Shown one piece after another: positions 27,073-36,350 of a DNA stretch of 64,000 nt. This DNA is from Natrialba magadii ATCC 43099. GTDB lineage: Archaea; Halobacteriota; Halobacteria; Halobacteriales; Natrialbaceae. How positions within the stretch are numbered: position 1 is the first letter of the stretch; the number at the start of each line of letters is the position of its first letter. The notes below the pieces were generated by a model, which worked only from the letters and a program-made list of their open reading frames with translations, was not told the DNA's origin and searched no databases. Position numbers and translations under genes: made by a program. The DNA lies in assembly GCF_000025625.1 (NCBI RefSeq), contig NC_013922.1, forward strand, positions 3,687,859 through 3,751,858, given 5' to 3'.

Positions 27073-27269
27073 GCCACGTCATCCGTTCGTCGGGCGCTTG
27101 TACCTTTCGAAGCCGTGTCGGTTCCAGCCGCGAGCCGTCGATTCGAGTAGCCCGTTCCGGGAAATCACAGCGATCAACGGCAAAAAACGAGCGTGGGTGA
27201 TCGGGTGCTCGTGACTGTGCTCATCGAACGCGTTCGCCGGTGCGCAGCGCGGGTGCACAGCGCGGTCTC

Positions 27270-27728
27270 TCAGGCCTGCGTCCGAGCGCGTTCGGGTGCC
27301 TCGGCACTGCTGTTCGCGTAGGCGCTGTAGGCTGTCAGGCCGGCGACGACGAGACCGGCGATCATGGTACTCGTCGCGAGGTCGGTGCTTCCCATCTCGA
27401 TCGCGAACGGCGAGACGAGTGCCCAGAGGCCGAGCAGGACGGCGAGTGAGGCGACGCTGACGTTCGCGAGGCGATCCTTTGTGAGCCGGTAGAAGTTGTA
27501 CCCGGCGAACAGGAAGATCGCCGTTCCGACGAGCGTGTTGTTCCAGATCGCTGCCTCCGTGGACTCGATGAGAAACGGCGAGGCGACAAGCCACAGGCCG
27601 ACGAGCGCGGCGAGCGCGCTCACCCACTGTATGACGTCCGTGTTGATCACATCTCGGTCGGACCGGGACGCGCTACGGTCAGTGCCGCTGGCATCAGTGT
27701 CTGATCGGTCGTCTGGTGTTGTGCTCAT
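27270..27728 (-). CDS. SPW-repeat membrane protein
   Basis: A 152-residue protein with four helices in two repeats. Each repeat starts with the family motif: WVSALAALVGLWLVASPFL and LAVLLGLWALVSPFAI. The first 35 residues are Ser/Asp/Arg-rich and cytosolic. SPW proteins are widespread small membrane proteins without a known function. Single gene, divergent from the rhomboid gene. Confidence 0.85.
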   Translation of the reverse strand: MSTTPDDRSDTDASGTDRSASRSDRDVINTDVIQWVSALAALVGLWLVASPFLIESTEAAIWNNTLVGTAIFLFAGYNFYRLTKDRLANVSVASLAVLLGLWALVSPFAIEMGSTDLATSTMIAGLVVAGLTAYSAYANSSAEAPERARTQA

Positions 27729-27880
27729 GACTCACACGGGTTATCCGACTAGCGAGTAAAACGGCAGTGCCTGCGCCTGTCGGGGCAGGTCCCGGACCAG
27801 ACGCTGGTGGAACGAGCGCTCGAGGACGGGAGACAAAAGACGGGAGACTGCGCCGCCGTGCGTGTCGATAGCGACAGAAA

Positions 27881-27890
27881 TCCCTATACG
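27881..27890 (+). promoter_or_regulatory. TATA box for the rhomboid gene
   Basis: TCCCTATACG lies about 27 nt upstream of ATG 27913 and supports that start over the in-frame ATG at 27862. Confidence 0.45.
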
Positions 27891-27912
27891 CCCGCGGGCG
27901 AACCAGTCGCAC

Positions 27913-29928
27913 ATGCGCCCGGTTACCGCCCTCTTTGCGGTCATTATCGTCGCGGTGCTTGCGCTCTCGGTAGTCGTAGTGAGCCGTCTGCACCGATCGG
28001 GCACGCACTGGCACGACGTTGCACAGCAACGGCTGCTCTTTGGCGTTCCGTGGGGTTCGCTCGTCGTCATCGCCATCGTCGTGGCCGTCTACCTGTTCGT
28101 TCAGGACGGAATCACGAACCTCACGGAACCCGTGACGATTCCGTACCGGGCCTGGTCATACTTCACCCCGCTCGGCATCGCAACGGCCTCGTTCTCCCAC
28201 GCCAGTCTGGGTCACCTCACCGGCAACCTCGCCGGTGCGGCTGTCGCCGCACCAATCGCGGAGTACGCGTGGGGTCACTTCCCCGGTCGTGACCGAGCAG
28301 ACAACACTCACTCACACGATGGCGAGCGAGGTGGCGTCCGCTCCCAACTCGAGTCGCTCCGGACCACGCCCTGGATTCGGGCGTTCGTCCTCTTCCCGCT
28401 CGCGGTGGTCGTCCTCAGCTTCGTCACGAGTCTGTTCGGACTCGGGCCGGTCATCGGCTTCTCGAGTATCATCTTCGCGTTCGCCGGCTTCGCTATCGTC
28501 CACTATCCGATTGCGACGTTGATCGCAACGGTCGCCGTCCAGAGTGCACTCTTGACGGTTTCACGGGCGCTGCAGGACGCGGTGAGCGTCTACGTCGCGA
28601 CACCGAGTCCGGCGTCGGCACCCTCCTGGGCGGGCATTGCGATTCAGGGGCACGCACTCGGGTTCTTCATCGGGCTGGTGCTTGGCCTGCTGGTCCTCAA
28701 GCGCCGAAACGAGCGGCCGAACCCGTTTCACCTCTGGCTCGCCGTACTCCTCTATGCCTTCTCGAAGGGACTGTGGCAGATCTACTGGTTCGGTGAGGGG
28801 AACACCTATCTGCTCTTCCGGGGACCCGGCGTCGCCATCGTCGTCATCCTCGCACTCGTCATCACGCTCGCGAGCGCCGCCCCTGACCGACCGGTTCCGA
28901 AACGACCAGTTCGGAGGCTCTTCCGGCGGCTAACCGGCGCTGATAGCCGGAAGGGCCGGCCACCCTCCGAATCGAGTTCCGTCGGCAACGAAGGGCCAGA
29001 CGCGAGCCATCACTCACGAACCGAGCGGGTACTCGAGTTGTCTGGGGTTGGAGGCGGAGGCGAAAGCGAGAGCAAAGTCGAAGTCGAAGACGAAGACGAG
29101 CCTGTATCACCATCGTCGGACGTGTCGGGTGACAGCCTCGATCGGATTCGGGAACTGTCAATCGGCGCGACGCCAAACAGCGGAGAGGAGTCACACACGC
29201 AGACACCAGCAGAAACGACAGCGTCGAGGATGACCCAGCGCGGCGTCGCGTTTCTGGCCGTCGCACTCGTGCTCGCCGTGCTCGCTGGGATGGCGATTCC
29301 CGTCAATCTGGCAGTTGTCGAGTCCGCGAGCGACGGGACGGCTCCTGGTGCAATCGAGGTCGACGACTACGTCATCGAGTACGACGAGAACGCGTCGAAC
29401 CAGCTCGTCTCGGGGATCGGACTCGACGTGGCGATCGACGACGCGGGGCTTGCGGGCAGCGGCGTCATCGTCTCGAACGAACGCCACAGTATCTGGCTGG
29501 AGGCGGTGACGAAAGAGCAACTCGAGGCGACTGGGTACGAGACGGTAATCGTGGGTGAACCCGGCTGGCGAGAGACGGTCCACGTCGAGCGAACGGGCTG
29601 GGAGCCGGTCGGCGGCGAAAGTGTCTATCAGGTCTGGCTGTGGCTCGACGGTGACGAGGAGAACCGCCAGTTAGCCCACGAGTCCGAGGAGTCGATCGCG
29701 GAGGCGATTATCAACGACCGGACGGTAACGCTTGGGTCCGATGACGGTGAGTTCGTCCTCGAAGTCGAAGAGATCGAGACAGAGACGACGAGCACGACGG
29801 CCGTGCCAGACGAGAACGGGTCGGTCGAAGCCGGTGGTGTGGTCTTCGAGCGAACGGAGGACACGCTCGTAGCCTCGTCGGACGGAACCGAGGTCGTGAT
29901 CGCGACGATGGAAGACCACGAGTACTGA
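27913..29928 (+). CDS. Rhomboid-family intramembrane serine protease with C-terminal domain
   Basis: A 671-residue polytopic protein. The rhomboid core (about 1-320) has HASLGHLTGN in helix 2, the nucleophile motif GFSS (Ser184) and the catalytic His in IQGHALGFFIG (His247). Residues about 325-440 are a low-complexity linker rich in Ser, Asp and Arg. A last membrane helix (GVAFLAVALVLAVLAGMAIP) follows and then a domain of about 200 residues, presumably outside. That extra module (VDDYVIEYDENASNQLVS, TVHVERTGWEPVGGESVYQVW) is unidentified and may bind substrates. Start fixed by the TATA box. Confidence 0.82.
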   Translation: MRPVTALFAVIIVAVLALSVVVVSRLHRSGTHWHDVAQQRLLFGVPWGSLVVIAIVVAVYLFVQDGITNLTEPVTIPYRAWSYFTPLGIATASFSHASLGHLTGNLAGAAVAAPIAEYAWGHFPGRDRADNTHSHDGERGGVRSQLESLRTTPWIRAFVLFPLAVVVLSFVTSLFGLGPVIGFSSIIFAFAGFAIVHYPIATLIATVAVQSALLTVSRALQDAVSVYVATPSPASAPSWAGIAIQGHALGFFIGLVLGLLVLKRRNERPNPFHLWLAVLLYAFSKGLWQIYWFGEGNTYLLFRGPGVAIVVILALVITLASAAPDRPVPKRPVRRLFRRLTGADSRKGRPPSESSSVGNEGPDASHHSRTERVLELSGVGGGGESESKVEVEDEDEPVSPSSDVSGDSLDRIRELSIGATPNSGEESHTQTPAETTASRMTQRGVAFLAVALVLAVLAGMAIPVNLAVVESASDGTAPGAIEVDDYVIEYDENASNQLVSGIGLDVAIDDAGLAGSGVIVSNERHSIWLEAVTKEQLEATGYETVIVGEPGWRETVHVERTGWEPVGGESVYQVWLWLDGDEENRQLAHESEESIAEAIINDRTVTLGSDDGEFVLEVEEIETETTSTTAVPDENGSVEAGGVVFERTEDTLVASSDGTEVVIATMEDHEY

Positions 29929-30265
29929 CCGACTGGAAGCCACGTTTCGGTCACGGAATCGAGTGCAACCTGCACTCGTGTTCCGGACTCGCTGAGACTC
30001 TGTTTTGTTGAACACTCGGTGCAGCGGAACACTCGCCCGTACGTTGACGTTTCACGCTGTTGCGAGCGCCTACACTGTTCGTTTGCGAGCGGTAACTGGC
30101 ACAACGAGGCCGAATACGGCGATAGGTGAGTGGTATCGATCGGGGACGGGATGGCAGGGAACCTGACGAATCCGCCACACCGTTAACCGCCACGTGGCGG
30201 CTGGAAGCCGGACAGAAACAATGGCCGGGTGAGCCGTCTTCTCGACCGAGTTGAGCGCTGCACAG
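29929..30265. promoter_or_regulatory. Upstream region of the ABC exporter operon
   Basis: These 337 nt contain no gene. They hold a perfect 14-bp palindrome (30187-30200) directly beside a GTTAAC TATA-like site, about 65 nt before the exporter ATG. Confidence 0.45.
30187..30200. promoter_or_regulatory. 14-bp palindrome, candidate operator
   Basis: CCGCCACGTGGCGG reads the same on both strands. It overlaps the end of GTTAACC and lies 66-79 nt before ATG 30266, a reasonable place for a regulator of the exporter operon. Confidence 0.4.
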
Positions 30266-31030
30266 ATGATTCATCGCGTACTGGGAACCCTGGCGTCGTC
30301 GGCGTCACAGGCTGCGGACGACCACCGGACACCGCCCGCTGTCCGACTCGCAGACGTCACACACGAGTACGGGACGGGCGGGAGCCGGTTTCGATCGGGT
30401 GACCGGCGAACCGTCACCGCGCTCCGGAACGTCTCGGTCGACATCCAGCCCGGCGAAATCGTCGGCCTCGAGGGACCGAGCGGCAGCGGCAAGTCGACGA
30501 TTCTCCACCTCGTCGCCGGGCTGCTCGTGCCGACCAGCGGCAGCGTCGAACTCCACGGCACGGAGCTCTCTGCGCTCTCGAACCGAAAGCGAACGCGCGT
30601 CCGCCGCCAGCACGTCGGGATCGTCTTCCAGCACTTTCACCTGCTTCCCTCGCTCTCCGCGCGAGCGAACGTCGCACTGCCGCTCGTCCAGACCGGCGTC
30701 TCGAAACGCAAGCGCCGACGACGCGCCACGGAACTGCTAGAGCGAGTCGGTCTCGGCGACCGAACGACACACCTCCCCAGCGAACTCAGCGGCGGCGAGT
30801 GCCAGCGCGTCGCCATCGCCCGCTCGCTCGCGACCGACCCCGACGTCGTCATCGCCGACGAACCCACCGGCGAACTCGACACCGCGACCGGCGAGACCGT
30901 ACTCGAGTTACTGACCGATATTGGGCGCGAGCGGGCGGTCGTCCTCGCCTCGCACGACGAGGCGACGCTCGCGGTTGCAGATCGTGTGCTCACGCTGCGG
31001 GACGGACGGGTGGTTTCGGATGGCGGATAG
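30266..31030 (+). CDS. ABC transporter ATP-binding protein (MacB/LolD type)
   Basis: A 254-residue ATPase: Walker A GPSGSGKST, Q-loop IVFQHFHLLPSLSARANVALPL, signature LSGGECQRVAIARSLA, Walker B VVIADEPTGELD and the H-loop VLASHDEAT. The LPSLSARANV region is characteristic of the exporter clade that works with MacB/FtsX-like permeases. It overlaps the first permease by 11 nt. Substrate unknown (lipoprotein or antimicrobial export are family precedents). ATG 30266 is preferred to TTG 30251. Confidence 0.9.
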   Translation: MIHRVLGTLASSASQAADDHRTPPAVRLADVTHEYGTGGSRFRSGDRRTVTALRNVSVDIQPGEIVGLEGPSGSGKSTILHLVAGLLVPTSGSVELHGTELSALSNRKRTRVRRQHVGIVFQHFHLLPSLSARANVALPLVQTGVSKRKRRRRATELLERVGLGDRTTHLPSELSGGECQRVAIARSLATDPDVVIADEPTGELDTATGETVLELLTDIGRERAVVLASHDEATLAVADRVLTLRDGRVVSDGG

Positions 31031-32375
31031 TCGTGGGCCCTCGGATGAGCGGCGTAAAAACGGTGAGCACGGGGACGAAGACGAGGGGGACCCAGTAACC
31101 GAAGCGTTCGACGCGCGCGAGACAAGCCGAACGCGCTGGGTCGGCCTCCTCAGGCTCTCGATCGCCAGACTGTGGCGACGAGCGACGAAAACGACCTCGG
31201 GGCGAATCATCGCGACGATCGCCGCCGTCGCGATGACCGTCGCGTTGCTCGTGCTCGTAACCGGCATCGCGCTCGCGCTCGCCGACGGCGGCACGACGAG
31301 CGAAAACGATGCCACCGCCCAGATCGTACCCGAGTCGGCGGACCTCCTCGCCTCCGTCAACGGCGTCGAAGGGGCCCGACTCGGTGAGACGAACGAACGC
31401 GCGGCGACCATCCGCGACGAACCTGGCGTCGACCACTCGAGTCCGGTTCTCATCGAACCGGTCCGACTCGAGCACGACGGCGGCGAGGACAGCCCCCAGA
31501 CCGTCCTCCTCGTCGGCGTTGTCCCAGACGACGAGTCCCGAACCGTCGCCGGCCTCTCGACTGCGGCACTCGAGTCGGGTGACCCACACTACGCGGACGG
31601 CTCCTACACCGGGCCACAACGCGGCGAGGTCGTCCTCTCGAGTGCCGCGGCCGACCGCCTCGATGCAACCCAGGACGACGACCTCGCCGTCTCGAGTTCG
31701 CAGTTCGAGGCGATGGACGTCGAGAGTCCGGCGATAACGGTCACGGCTGTCGAGGAATCCGACGGCGAGAGTGGTGACGAGGACACCCCGGTCGCGCTCG
31801 TCCACCTGAGCGAACTCCAGACGTTCGCGGGTGCGAGTGAGGGCGAACTCGCAGACCAGGTTCTCGTCTGGGGCGAGGACGACGCTGCGACGGCCGCCGC
31901 GAACGGGGCCTATCCCGACGAAACCGTCGACGCGCCCGACACCACCCATCCGTCGCTCCTGTTCGACGACGGACTGGCGTTCGTCACCAGCGCCCTCGCG
32001 CTGCTCGTCGGCGTCACCATCTGCGCCGCCTTCGTCGCGACGACCGCCGGCATGACCGTCAACGAAGACCGGCGTATGCTCGCCGTACTCGAGTCCGTCG
32101 GCTTCCCGACCCATAGTCGCCTCGCGGTCGTTGCGATTTCGACGCAGGTGTTGACGCTGTGCGGGGCGGTGCTTGGCGGCGTGCTCGGGATTCTGGCGAT
32201 CCACGGAGTCAACGGCGTCGCGAGTGCGGGCGGCGCGCCGGGTGCTGTTGCGCAGGCGCATCCGCTGTTCGTCCCCTACGCCGTCGTCATCGCGTTCGTC
32301 GCCGGACTGGTCGCGATCCCGTACCCACTCGTCGTCGCGGCCCGGACGTCGGTGCTCGCGGAGGTGAGTCGCTGA
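31020..32375 (+). CDS. ABC exporter permease (MacB/FtsX-like), first
   Basis: A 451-residue permease: an acidic cytosolic start, then a first helix (IIATIAAVAMTVALLVLVTGIALAL), a large external domain (about 75-315) and three C-terminal helices (about 325-345, 373-400, 415-435) with the EDRRMLAVLESVGFP coupling motif. It overlaps the ATPase gene and its stop overlaps the next gene's start (TGATG), so all three are one operon. Confidence 0.88.
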   Translation: MADSRGPSDERRKNGEHGDEDEGDPVTEAFDARETSRTRWVGLLRLSIARLWRRATKTTSGRIIATIAAVAMTVALLVLVTGIALALADGGTTSENDATAQIVPESADLLASVNGVEGARLGETNERAATIRDEPGVDHSSPVLIEPVRLEHDGGEDSPQTVLLVGVVPDDESRTVAGLSTAALESGDPHYADGSYTGPQRGEVVLSSAAADRLDATQDDDLAVSSSQFEAMDVESPAITVTAVEESDGESGDEDTPVALVHLSELQTFAGASEGELADQVLVWGEDDAATAAANGAYPDETVDAPDTTHPSLLFDDGLAFVTSALALLVGVTICAAFVATTAGMTVNEDRRMLAVLESVGFPTHSRLAVVAISTQVLTLCGAVLGGVLGILAIHGVNGVASAGGAPGAVAQAHPLFVPYAVVIAFVAGLVAIPYPLVVAARTSVLAEVSR

Positions 32376-33607
32376 TGGGGCTGTTCTCGCCGTTCGTCCG
32401 AACGCGGGCCGTCATCGGTATCGCGCTTGCACAGCTGCGGCGGTCACCTGGGAGAACCGTCCTCGCCGTTCTTGCGGTCACCCTCTCGGTGCTCGCGATT
32501 ACCCTGCTTGCGAGTCTCGGCGTCGGCGTCGTCGAGGTCGGCGAAACCGGCCTGGACAACGCCGACCGGGACATCTGGGTCTCCAGCGATCCAGTCGATC
32601 CGTCCGCGGACGGGGCCGAGAATCCGATCCCCGACGCACACGGTACGTCGGCCGCGCTCACTGAACGCGACGACATCAGTTCGGCCGCGCCGCTTGCGAT
32701 GCACCAGGTGTACGTCGGGACAGAGCCGGACCAACTCGAGCGCACCACCGCTGTCGGCGTCCAGGAGACACACGACGGCTTCGACTTCGAGGCTGGCTCA
32801 GGGTTCGATCGCGCCGAACTGCCGGACGAAGGCGAACGACCGACAGATCCCCAGACTGCCGAAATCGTCCTCGATCCGCAGGTTGCAGACGACGCCGGCG
32901 CAGACGTTGGCGACACGGTCTACGTCGGGACGAGTCGCCAGACCGCGCCGGAGTACGAGTTCACCGTGGTCGGCATCGCGTCCTACTACTCGCAGTTCCT
33001 CGGGACGCCCGCGGCGACGGTGCCGCTGCCGGACCTGCAGATCGTTGCCGGAACGACTGGAACGGACCGCGCGACGTTCATCACCGCCGACGTAGCGGAC
33101 GGGGCCGATCAGGAAGCCGTCCGCGATGACCTGGCGACCGAGTACCCCGAGTACGACGTGCGAACCAGCGACGAACAGATCGAAGCGATGGTCGCCGAAC
33201 AGCCGCTCGTCCTCGCAAGCGGGATGACGCTGGTCGGCCTGGCCGTCGTCGGCGGCTCGGTGCTCACCATCAACCTGTTCGCGCTCATGGTCACCCAGCA
33301 GCGTCGCGAACTCGCCGCGCTTCGGGCCATCGGACTCTCTCGCGGACTGCTCTCGGGGATGATCGCCGTCCAGGGACTCGTCATCGGACTGCTCGGCGGC
33401 ATCGTCGGCGTCGCGGCGACGCCGCTGCTCGCGGACGGACTGAACCGCGTCGCGCTCTCACTCGTCGGCTTCGAAAATCTACTTCGAACGCCCGTCGAGG
33501 TCTACGTCGCCGGCTTCGCGCTCGCGCTCAGCGTCGGCACCGTCGTCGCCGGCATCACCGGCTGGCGCGTCGGGCGCACGCTGAAGCTCGAACATCTCGA
33601 ACAATAG
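32375..33607 (+). CDS. ABC exporter permease (MacB/FtsX-like), second
   Basis: A 410-residue permease with the same plan: first helix TVLAVLAVTLSVLAITLLASL, external MacB-like domain (about 50-265), and three late helices with the QQRRELAALRAIGLSRGLL coupling motif. Together with the previous gene it forms a heterodimeric pore. The C-terminus KLEHLEQ is followed beyond the stop by near-repeats of the same codons. Confidence 0.88.
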   Translation: MGLFSPFVRTRAVIGIALAQLRRSPGRTVLAVLAVTLSVLAITLLASLGVGVVEVGETGLDNADRDIWVSSDPVDPSADGAENPIPDAHGTSAALTERDDISSAAPLAMHQVYVGTEPDQLERTTAVGVQETHDGFDFEAGSGFDRAELPDEGERPTDPQTAEIVLDPQVADDAGADVGDTVYVGTSRQTAPEYEFTVVGIASYYSQFLGTPAATVPLPDLQIVAGTTGTDRATFITADVADGADQEAVRDDLATEYPEYDVRTSDEQIEAMVAEQPLVLASGMTLVGLAVVGGSVLTINLFALMVTQQRRELAALRAIGLSRGLLSGMIAVQGLVIGLLGGIVGVAATPLLADGLNRVALSLVGFENLLRTPVEVYVAGFALALSVGTVVAGITGWRVGRTLKLEHLEQ

Positions 33608-33634
33608 CACCTCGAACAAGAACACCTCGAACAG
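33590..33634. repeat. Short direct repeats across the permease stop codon
   Basis: Three near-copies of CACCTCGAACA / CATCTCGAACA run from the last codons of the permease into the downstream spacer. The stop TAG lies inside the array. Confidence 0.6.
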
Positions 33635-33667
33635 TAAGTACCGTCCAGCCAGCGCGGTAGAGACCGC

Positions 33668-34315
33668 CTACTCCCACTCGACCCGAAAGACCTCCGCCGC
33701 GAGCTCCTCGCTTTCTGCGGTATGGAACTCGAAGCGGCGTTCGATCGGGAATGCTGCCCGAAACGCGTGGGTTACCGTCCCACCCTCGTCGGCCGCGTAG
33801 GATTCGACGAACTCCTGGCTCCCTTCGTTGTGAATCGTGTAGGAAACGGACGCGAGCGAGCGAGCCGTCTCGAGAAACTCCCGATCTGCGTGGCGATTAC
33901 CGCGCTGTGCGCCGAACGGCGGGTTCGAGAGCACGGTTGCGGATTGTGAGGAGCGAGCTGATGAGAACGAGAACGGAAGCGGCTGTCGCGAGACGTCAGC
34001 TCGAATCCAGTCCGTCTGTGAGGCCACCCCGACACGCGCCGCGTTCTCCCGGGCGAGCGCGAGTGCGTCGGAATCGAGGTCAACGCCGAGAACCTGCCCG
34101 GCACCGGCGAGTGCCGCGGCAGTTGCCAGCATCCCGGTTCCGGTACCGAGATCCACCACCGGCCGCTCGAGATCATCCTGCAACCCAGCCAGATGCGCAA
34201 TATGGGCCGCAATCTCCGGCGGCGTGAGATACTGCTCTAACGATGGCGACGGCGATTCAAAATCAGCGATCGACTCGAGTTCGCGCGCGAGCGTCCGCCG
34301 GGAACGACCTGCCAT
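33668..34315 (-). CDS. METTL5-like RNA methyltransferase
   Basis: A 215-residue SAM-dependent enzyme. An N-terminal LEQYLTPPEIAAHIAHLA helix precedes SAM motif I (VVDLGTGTGMLATAAAL), then GVDLDSDALALA, and the catalytic NPPFGAQRGNRHADREFL tetrapeptide NPPF, which indicates adenine-N6 or amide-N methylation. The arrangement matches archaeal METTL5-type proteins, which modify small-subunit rRNA in eukaryotes. A Ser-rich insert (FSFSSARSSQS) sits before NPPF. It is followed closely (9 nt) by the 34325 gene upstream on the same strand. Confidence 0.85.
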   Translation of the reverse strand: MAGRSRRTLARELESIADFESPSPSLEQYLTPPEIAAHIAHLAGLQDDLERPVVDLGTGTGMLATAAALAGAGQVLGVDLDSDALALARENAARVGVASQTDWIRADVSRQPLPFSFSSARSSQSATVLSNPPFGAQRGNRHADREFLETARSLASVSYTIHNEGSQEFVESYAADEGGTVTHAFRAAFPIERRFEFHTAESEELAAEVFRVEWE

Positions 34316-34324
34316 GCGGACAGC

Positions 34325-34750
34325 TCAGTCGTCGAGCGTGAAGGAACCCTCGGACCCGTTCTGGTTCTGGTGGTCGAGGTCAAAGACGAGGCCCTCGCGC
34401 TCGGCGCGTTCAGCACAGGCTGCGAGAGCGGGACGGACTTTTTCCGGGTTCGCAACGCCGTCGATGGCGACTGTGACGGTTCCCGCCCCGAGGAACGACG
34501 CGGCGCGGACGTAGTCGCGAACACGGTTGATTTCGTCCTGGGTCGCGAGCGAGCAGTCCTCGTCGAAGCGGGCCTCGACTATCAATTCGACGGGCGAAAC
34601 CCCTTCGGCAGCGAACTCGCGCTTGAGATCACGGAGGTGGCCGGGCGCGGTGGACTCGAGTGCATCGGCGTCGACGGAGACGGGGGTAACGTCGGCTGGT
34701 CGACAACAATCAATCGTGGACGGCTGGTCGGCGGACGACGTGGTGCTCAT
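34325..34750 (-). CDS. Conserved-looking haloarchaeal protein, function unknown
   Basis: A 141-residue soluble protein I cannot assign. A Ser/Thr-rich start (MSTTSSADQPSTIDCCRPADV) leads to an alpha/beta body: LRDLKREFAAEGVSPVELIVEARFDEDC, RDYVRAASFLGAGTVTVAIDGVANPEKVRPALAAC, REGLVFDLDHQNQNG. It ends 9 nt before the methyltransferase gene, so they are probably cotranscribed. ATG 34750 is chosen because the longer frame to 35029 begins in noncoding sequence. Confidence 0.65.
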   Translation of the reverse strand: MSTTSSADQPSTIDCCRPADVTPVSVDADALESTAPGHLRDLKREFAAEGVSPVELIVEARFDEDCSLATQDEINRVRDYVRAASFLGAGTVTVAIDGVANPEKVRPALAACAERAEREGLVFDLDHQNQNGSEGSFTLDD

Positions 34751-34914
34751 ACAACCACATACATGAGTCGCATACAAAAACCTTCGTAAATGCTCAGTGG
34801 TAATATTGTGTGGCAGTAGGTCACGATTTCTGCGTCTCAGTCGGAGTGGGCGCTTCGTGATGAAAATCAGGAAAGTTCGAATAGAGTTAAGGAGTGGCCG
34901 TGAGAGTAATACGT

Positions 34915-35082
34915 ATGGAGTGTCCACGGTGTCAGGGCTCGCTCGAAGAACTCTCGCTGGGGGAGGTGTCGACCGTCTCGTGTCCTCACTGTGCGTACGC
35001 GGATATCCCGGTCGAACACGAGCGACCACCCGAGGAACGCGAATCCTGGCGCGACGCGTTCAATCGATTTTACGACGGCTAA
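34915..35082 (+). CDS. Small zinc-ribbon protein, 55 residues
   Basis: MECPRCQGSLEELSLGEVS then TVSCPHCAYADIPVEHER: two CxxC knuckles 22 residues apart make one zinc ribbon. The C-terminal ESWRDAFNRFYDG helix is conserved-looking. Comparable tiny zinc proteins are common in haloarchaea. A TATA-like AGAGTTAAGG (34881-34890) lies 25-34 nt upstream and fixes the start. Confidence 0.75.
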   Translation: MECPRCQGSLEELSLGEVSTVSCPHCAYADIPVEHERPPEERESWRDAFNRFYDG

Positions 35083-35312
35083 GCAGTACTGGCAGCGTCG
35101 GACTCGAGTGACAGCGCTCATCGCCAGCAGCTGCGCTGGAGCAGTGACGAACACGACCGTACACGGACACGTCCGTACACAGTGACTGGCGCTCAGGTAC
35201 GTGTACGAAAAATCGAGTGATCGAAACCGAAACCAACAGTCGACAGTCGACAGTCGACGTTCGGCGTTCGGCGTTCGGAGACTAGAACCCGAAACTCGAA
35301 TCGACGGCTAGC
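35083..35312. other. Intergenic region with two 7-bp triplet repeats
   Basis: No ORF. At 35237-35257 CAGTCGA occurs three times and at 35258-35278 CGTTCGG occurs three times, directly adjoining. The region lies between the ends of a small zinc gene and the convergent actin gene. Confidence 0.6.
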
Positions 35313-36338
35313 TTACTCGCTTGCGGCTGCGGCTTCTGCTTCCTCGTCGTCGTGGTCGATGTCTTCGTCCGAGCGGGCTGCGACGAGGCCACCACGGGCC
35401 ACGCTGTACAGCGGCTCGTTTGCGTGCGTCACGTCGCTGATCGAGAACGGGATGCTCGCGTCCTCGAGGTGGTCACGGAACAGCGCCTCGAAGCCGCTTG
35501 GGCTCGAGGTGCCGCCGGTGACGACGACGGGGACGTCGAGGCCTTCCTCGACGTCTTCCTCGTCGACTTCGGAGACGATGTTGTCGATGACGTAGTCGAG
35601 CAGGTTCTCGTAGTAAATCGAGAGCGCACCCTCGACGCCGCCGACGTCCGTCGTGAAGTCCAGTTCGAAGTCATCCTCCTTGATGGAGGTGACCTTGTCG
35701 ACAGGCGTGCCCGTCGCGCGGGCGGCCTGCTCGTCGACCCAGTCGCCACCGCGGGCGACAGAGAACTTCATGACGGGGACTGCGTAGTAGGACAGACAGA
35801 CGTTCGTCATGCCGGCACCGAAGGAGATGCCCAGTCCGGTGAAGTTGTTGTCTGCGAGTTCACTGTAGATGACGGACATCCCCTCATTGATCGGTTCGGA
35901 GTCGTATCCCATGTCGTCTAAGAACGACTCGATCGTTTTCTGGTGGTACAGCGTCGAGAGATCCGAGTCGATCGGATCGGCCGGCGAGGAGAAGTAGAGC
36001 TTCTCGTCAGGGTAGGCCGGCTCGCCGACGACCTGTTCGATGATGAGCTTCATCATCGGGATCGCGCTCTGCTCGTCGTTCGAGAGGATCCCGTGTTTCA
36101 TCGGGCGGCGGGTCTCCTTGTTGAAGATGTTTGCAAAATTCAGGGCGTCGTCGCCGACGACGTACACCTTGTCGTCCTTGCGGATGTGCAGGACTTCGCT
36201 TCGCGAGAGCATCTGCTCGGCCATATCCGAGTACTCGATCTCTACGAAGGAGTTGCGCTGTTGCACGAATACCGTGTCGTTCCCATCCTGTTGTGCGGAC
36301 AGAATGTTCATGGTTCCGACGTCTAGGCCTTTCGCCAT
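35313..36338 (-). CDS. Actin-like cytoskeletal protein (salactin/volactin-like)
   Basis: A 341-residue actin-fold ATPase. Phosphate-1 loop [13 protein letters not shown], phosphate-2 loop [15 protein letters not shown], adenosine loop [17 protein letters not shown], and connecting motifs ([14 protein letters not shown], [12 protein letters not shown]). The sequence style matches the haloarchaeal actins described as salactin (Halobacterium) and volactin (Haloferax), which polymerise dynamically. The C-terminal tail is acidic and Ala-rich. Its TATA box is bracketed by a 10-bp inverted repeat, so expression is probably regulated. Single gene, leaderless mRNA predicted. Confidence 0.8.
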   Translation of the reverse strand: MAKGLDVGTMNILSAQQDGNDTVFVQQRNSFVEIEYSDMAEQMLSRSEVLHIRKDDKVYVVGDDALNFANIFNKETRRPMKHGILSNDEQSAIPMMKLIIEQVVGEPAYPDEKLYFSSPADPIDSDLSTLYHQKTIESFLDDMGYDSEPINEGMSVIYSELADNNFTGLGISFGAGMTNVCLSYYAVPVMKFSVARGGDWVDEQAARATGTPVDKVTSIKEDDFELDFTTDVGGVEGALSIYYENLLDYVIDNIVSEVDEEDVEEGLDVPVVVTGGTSSPSGFEALFRDHLEDASIPFSISDVTHANEPLYSVARGGLVAARSDEDIDHDDEEAEAAAASE

Positions 36339-36350
36339 GGTTGGGCAAGG

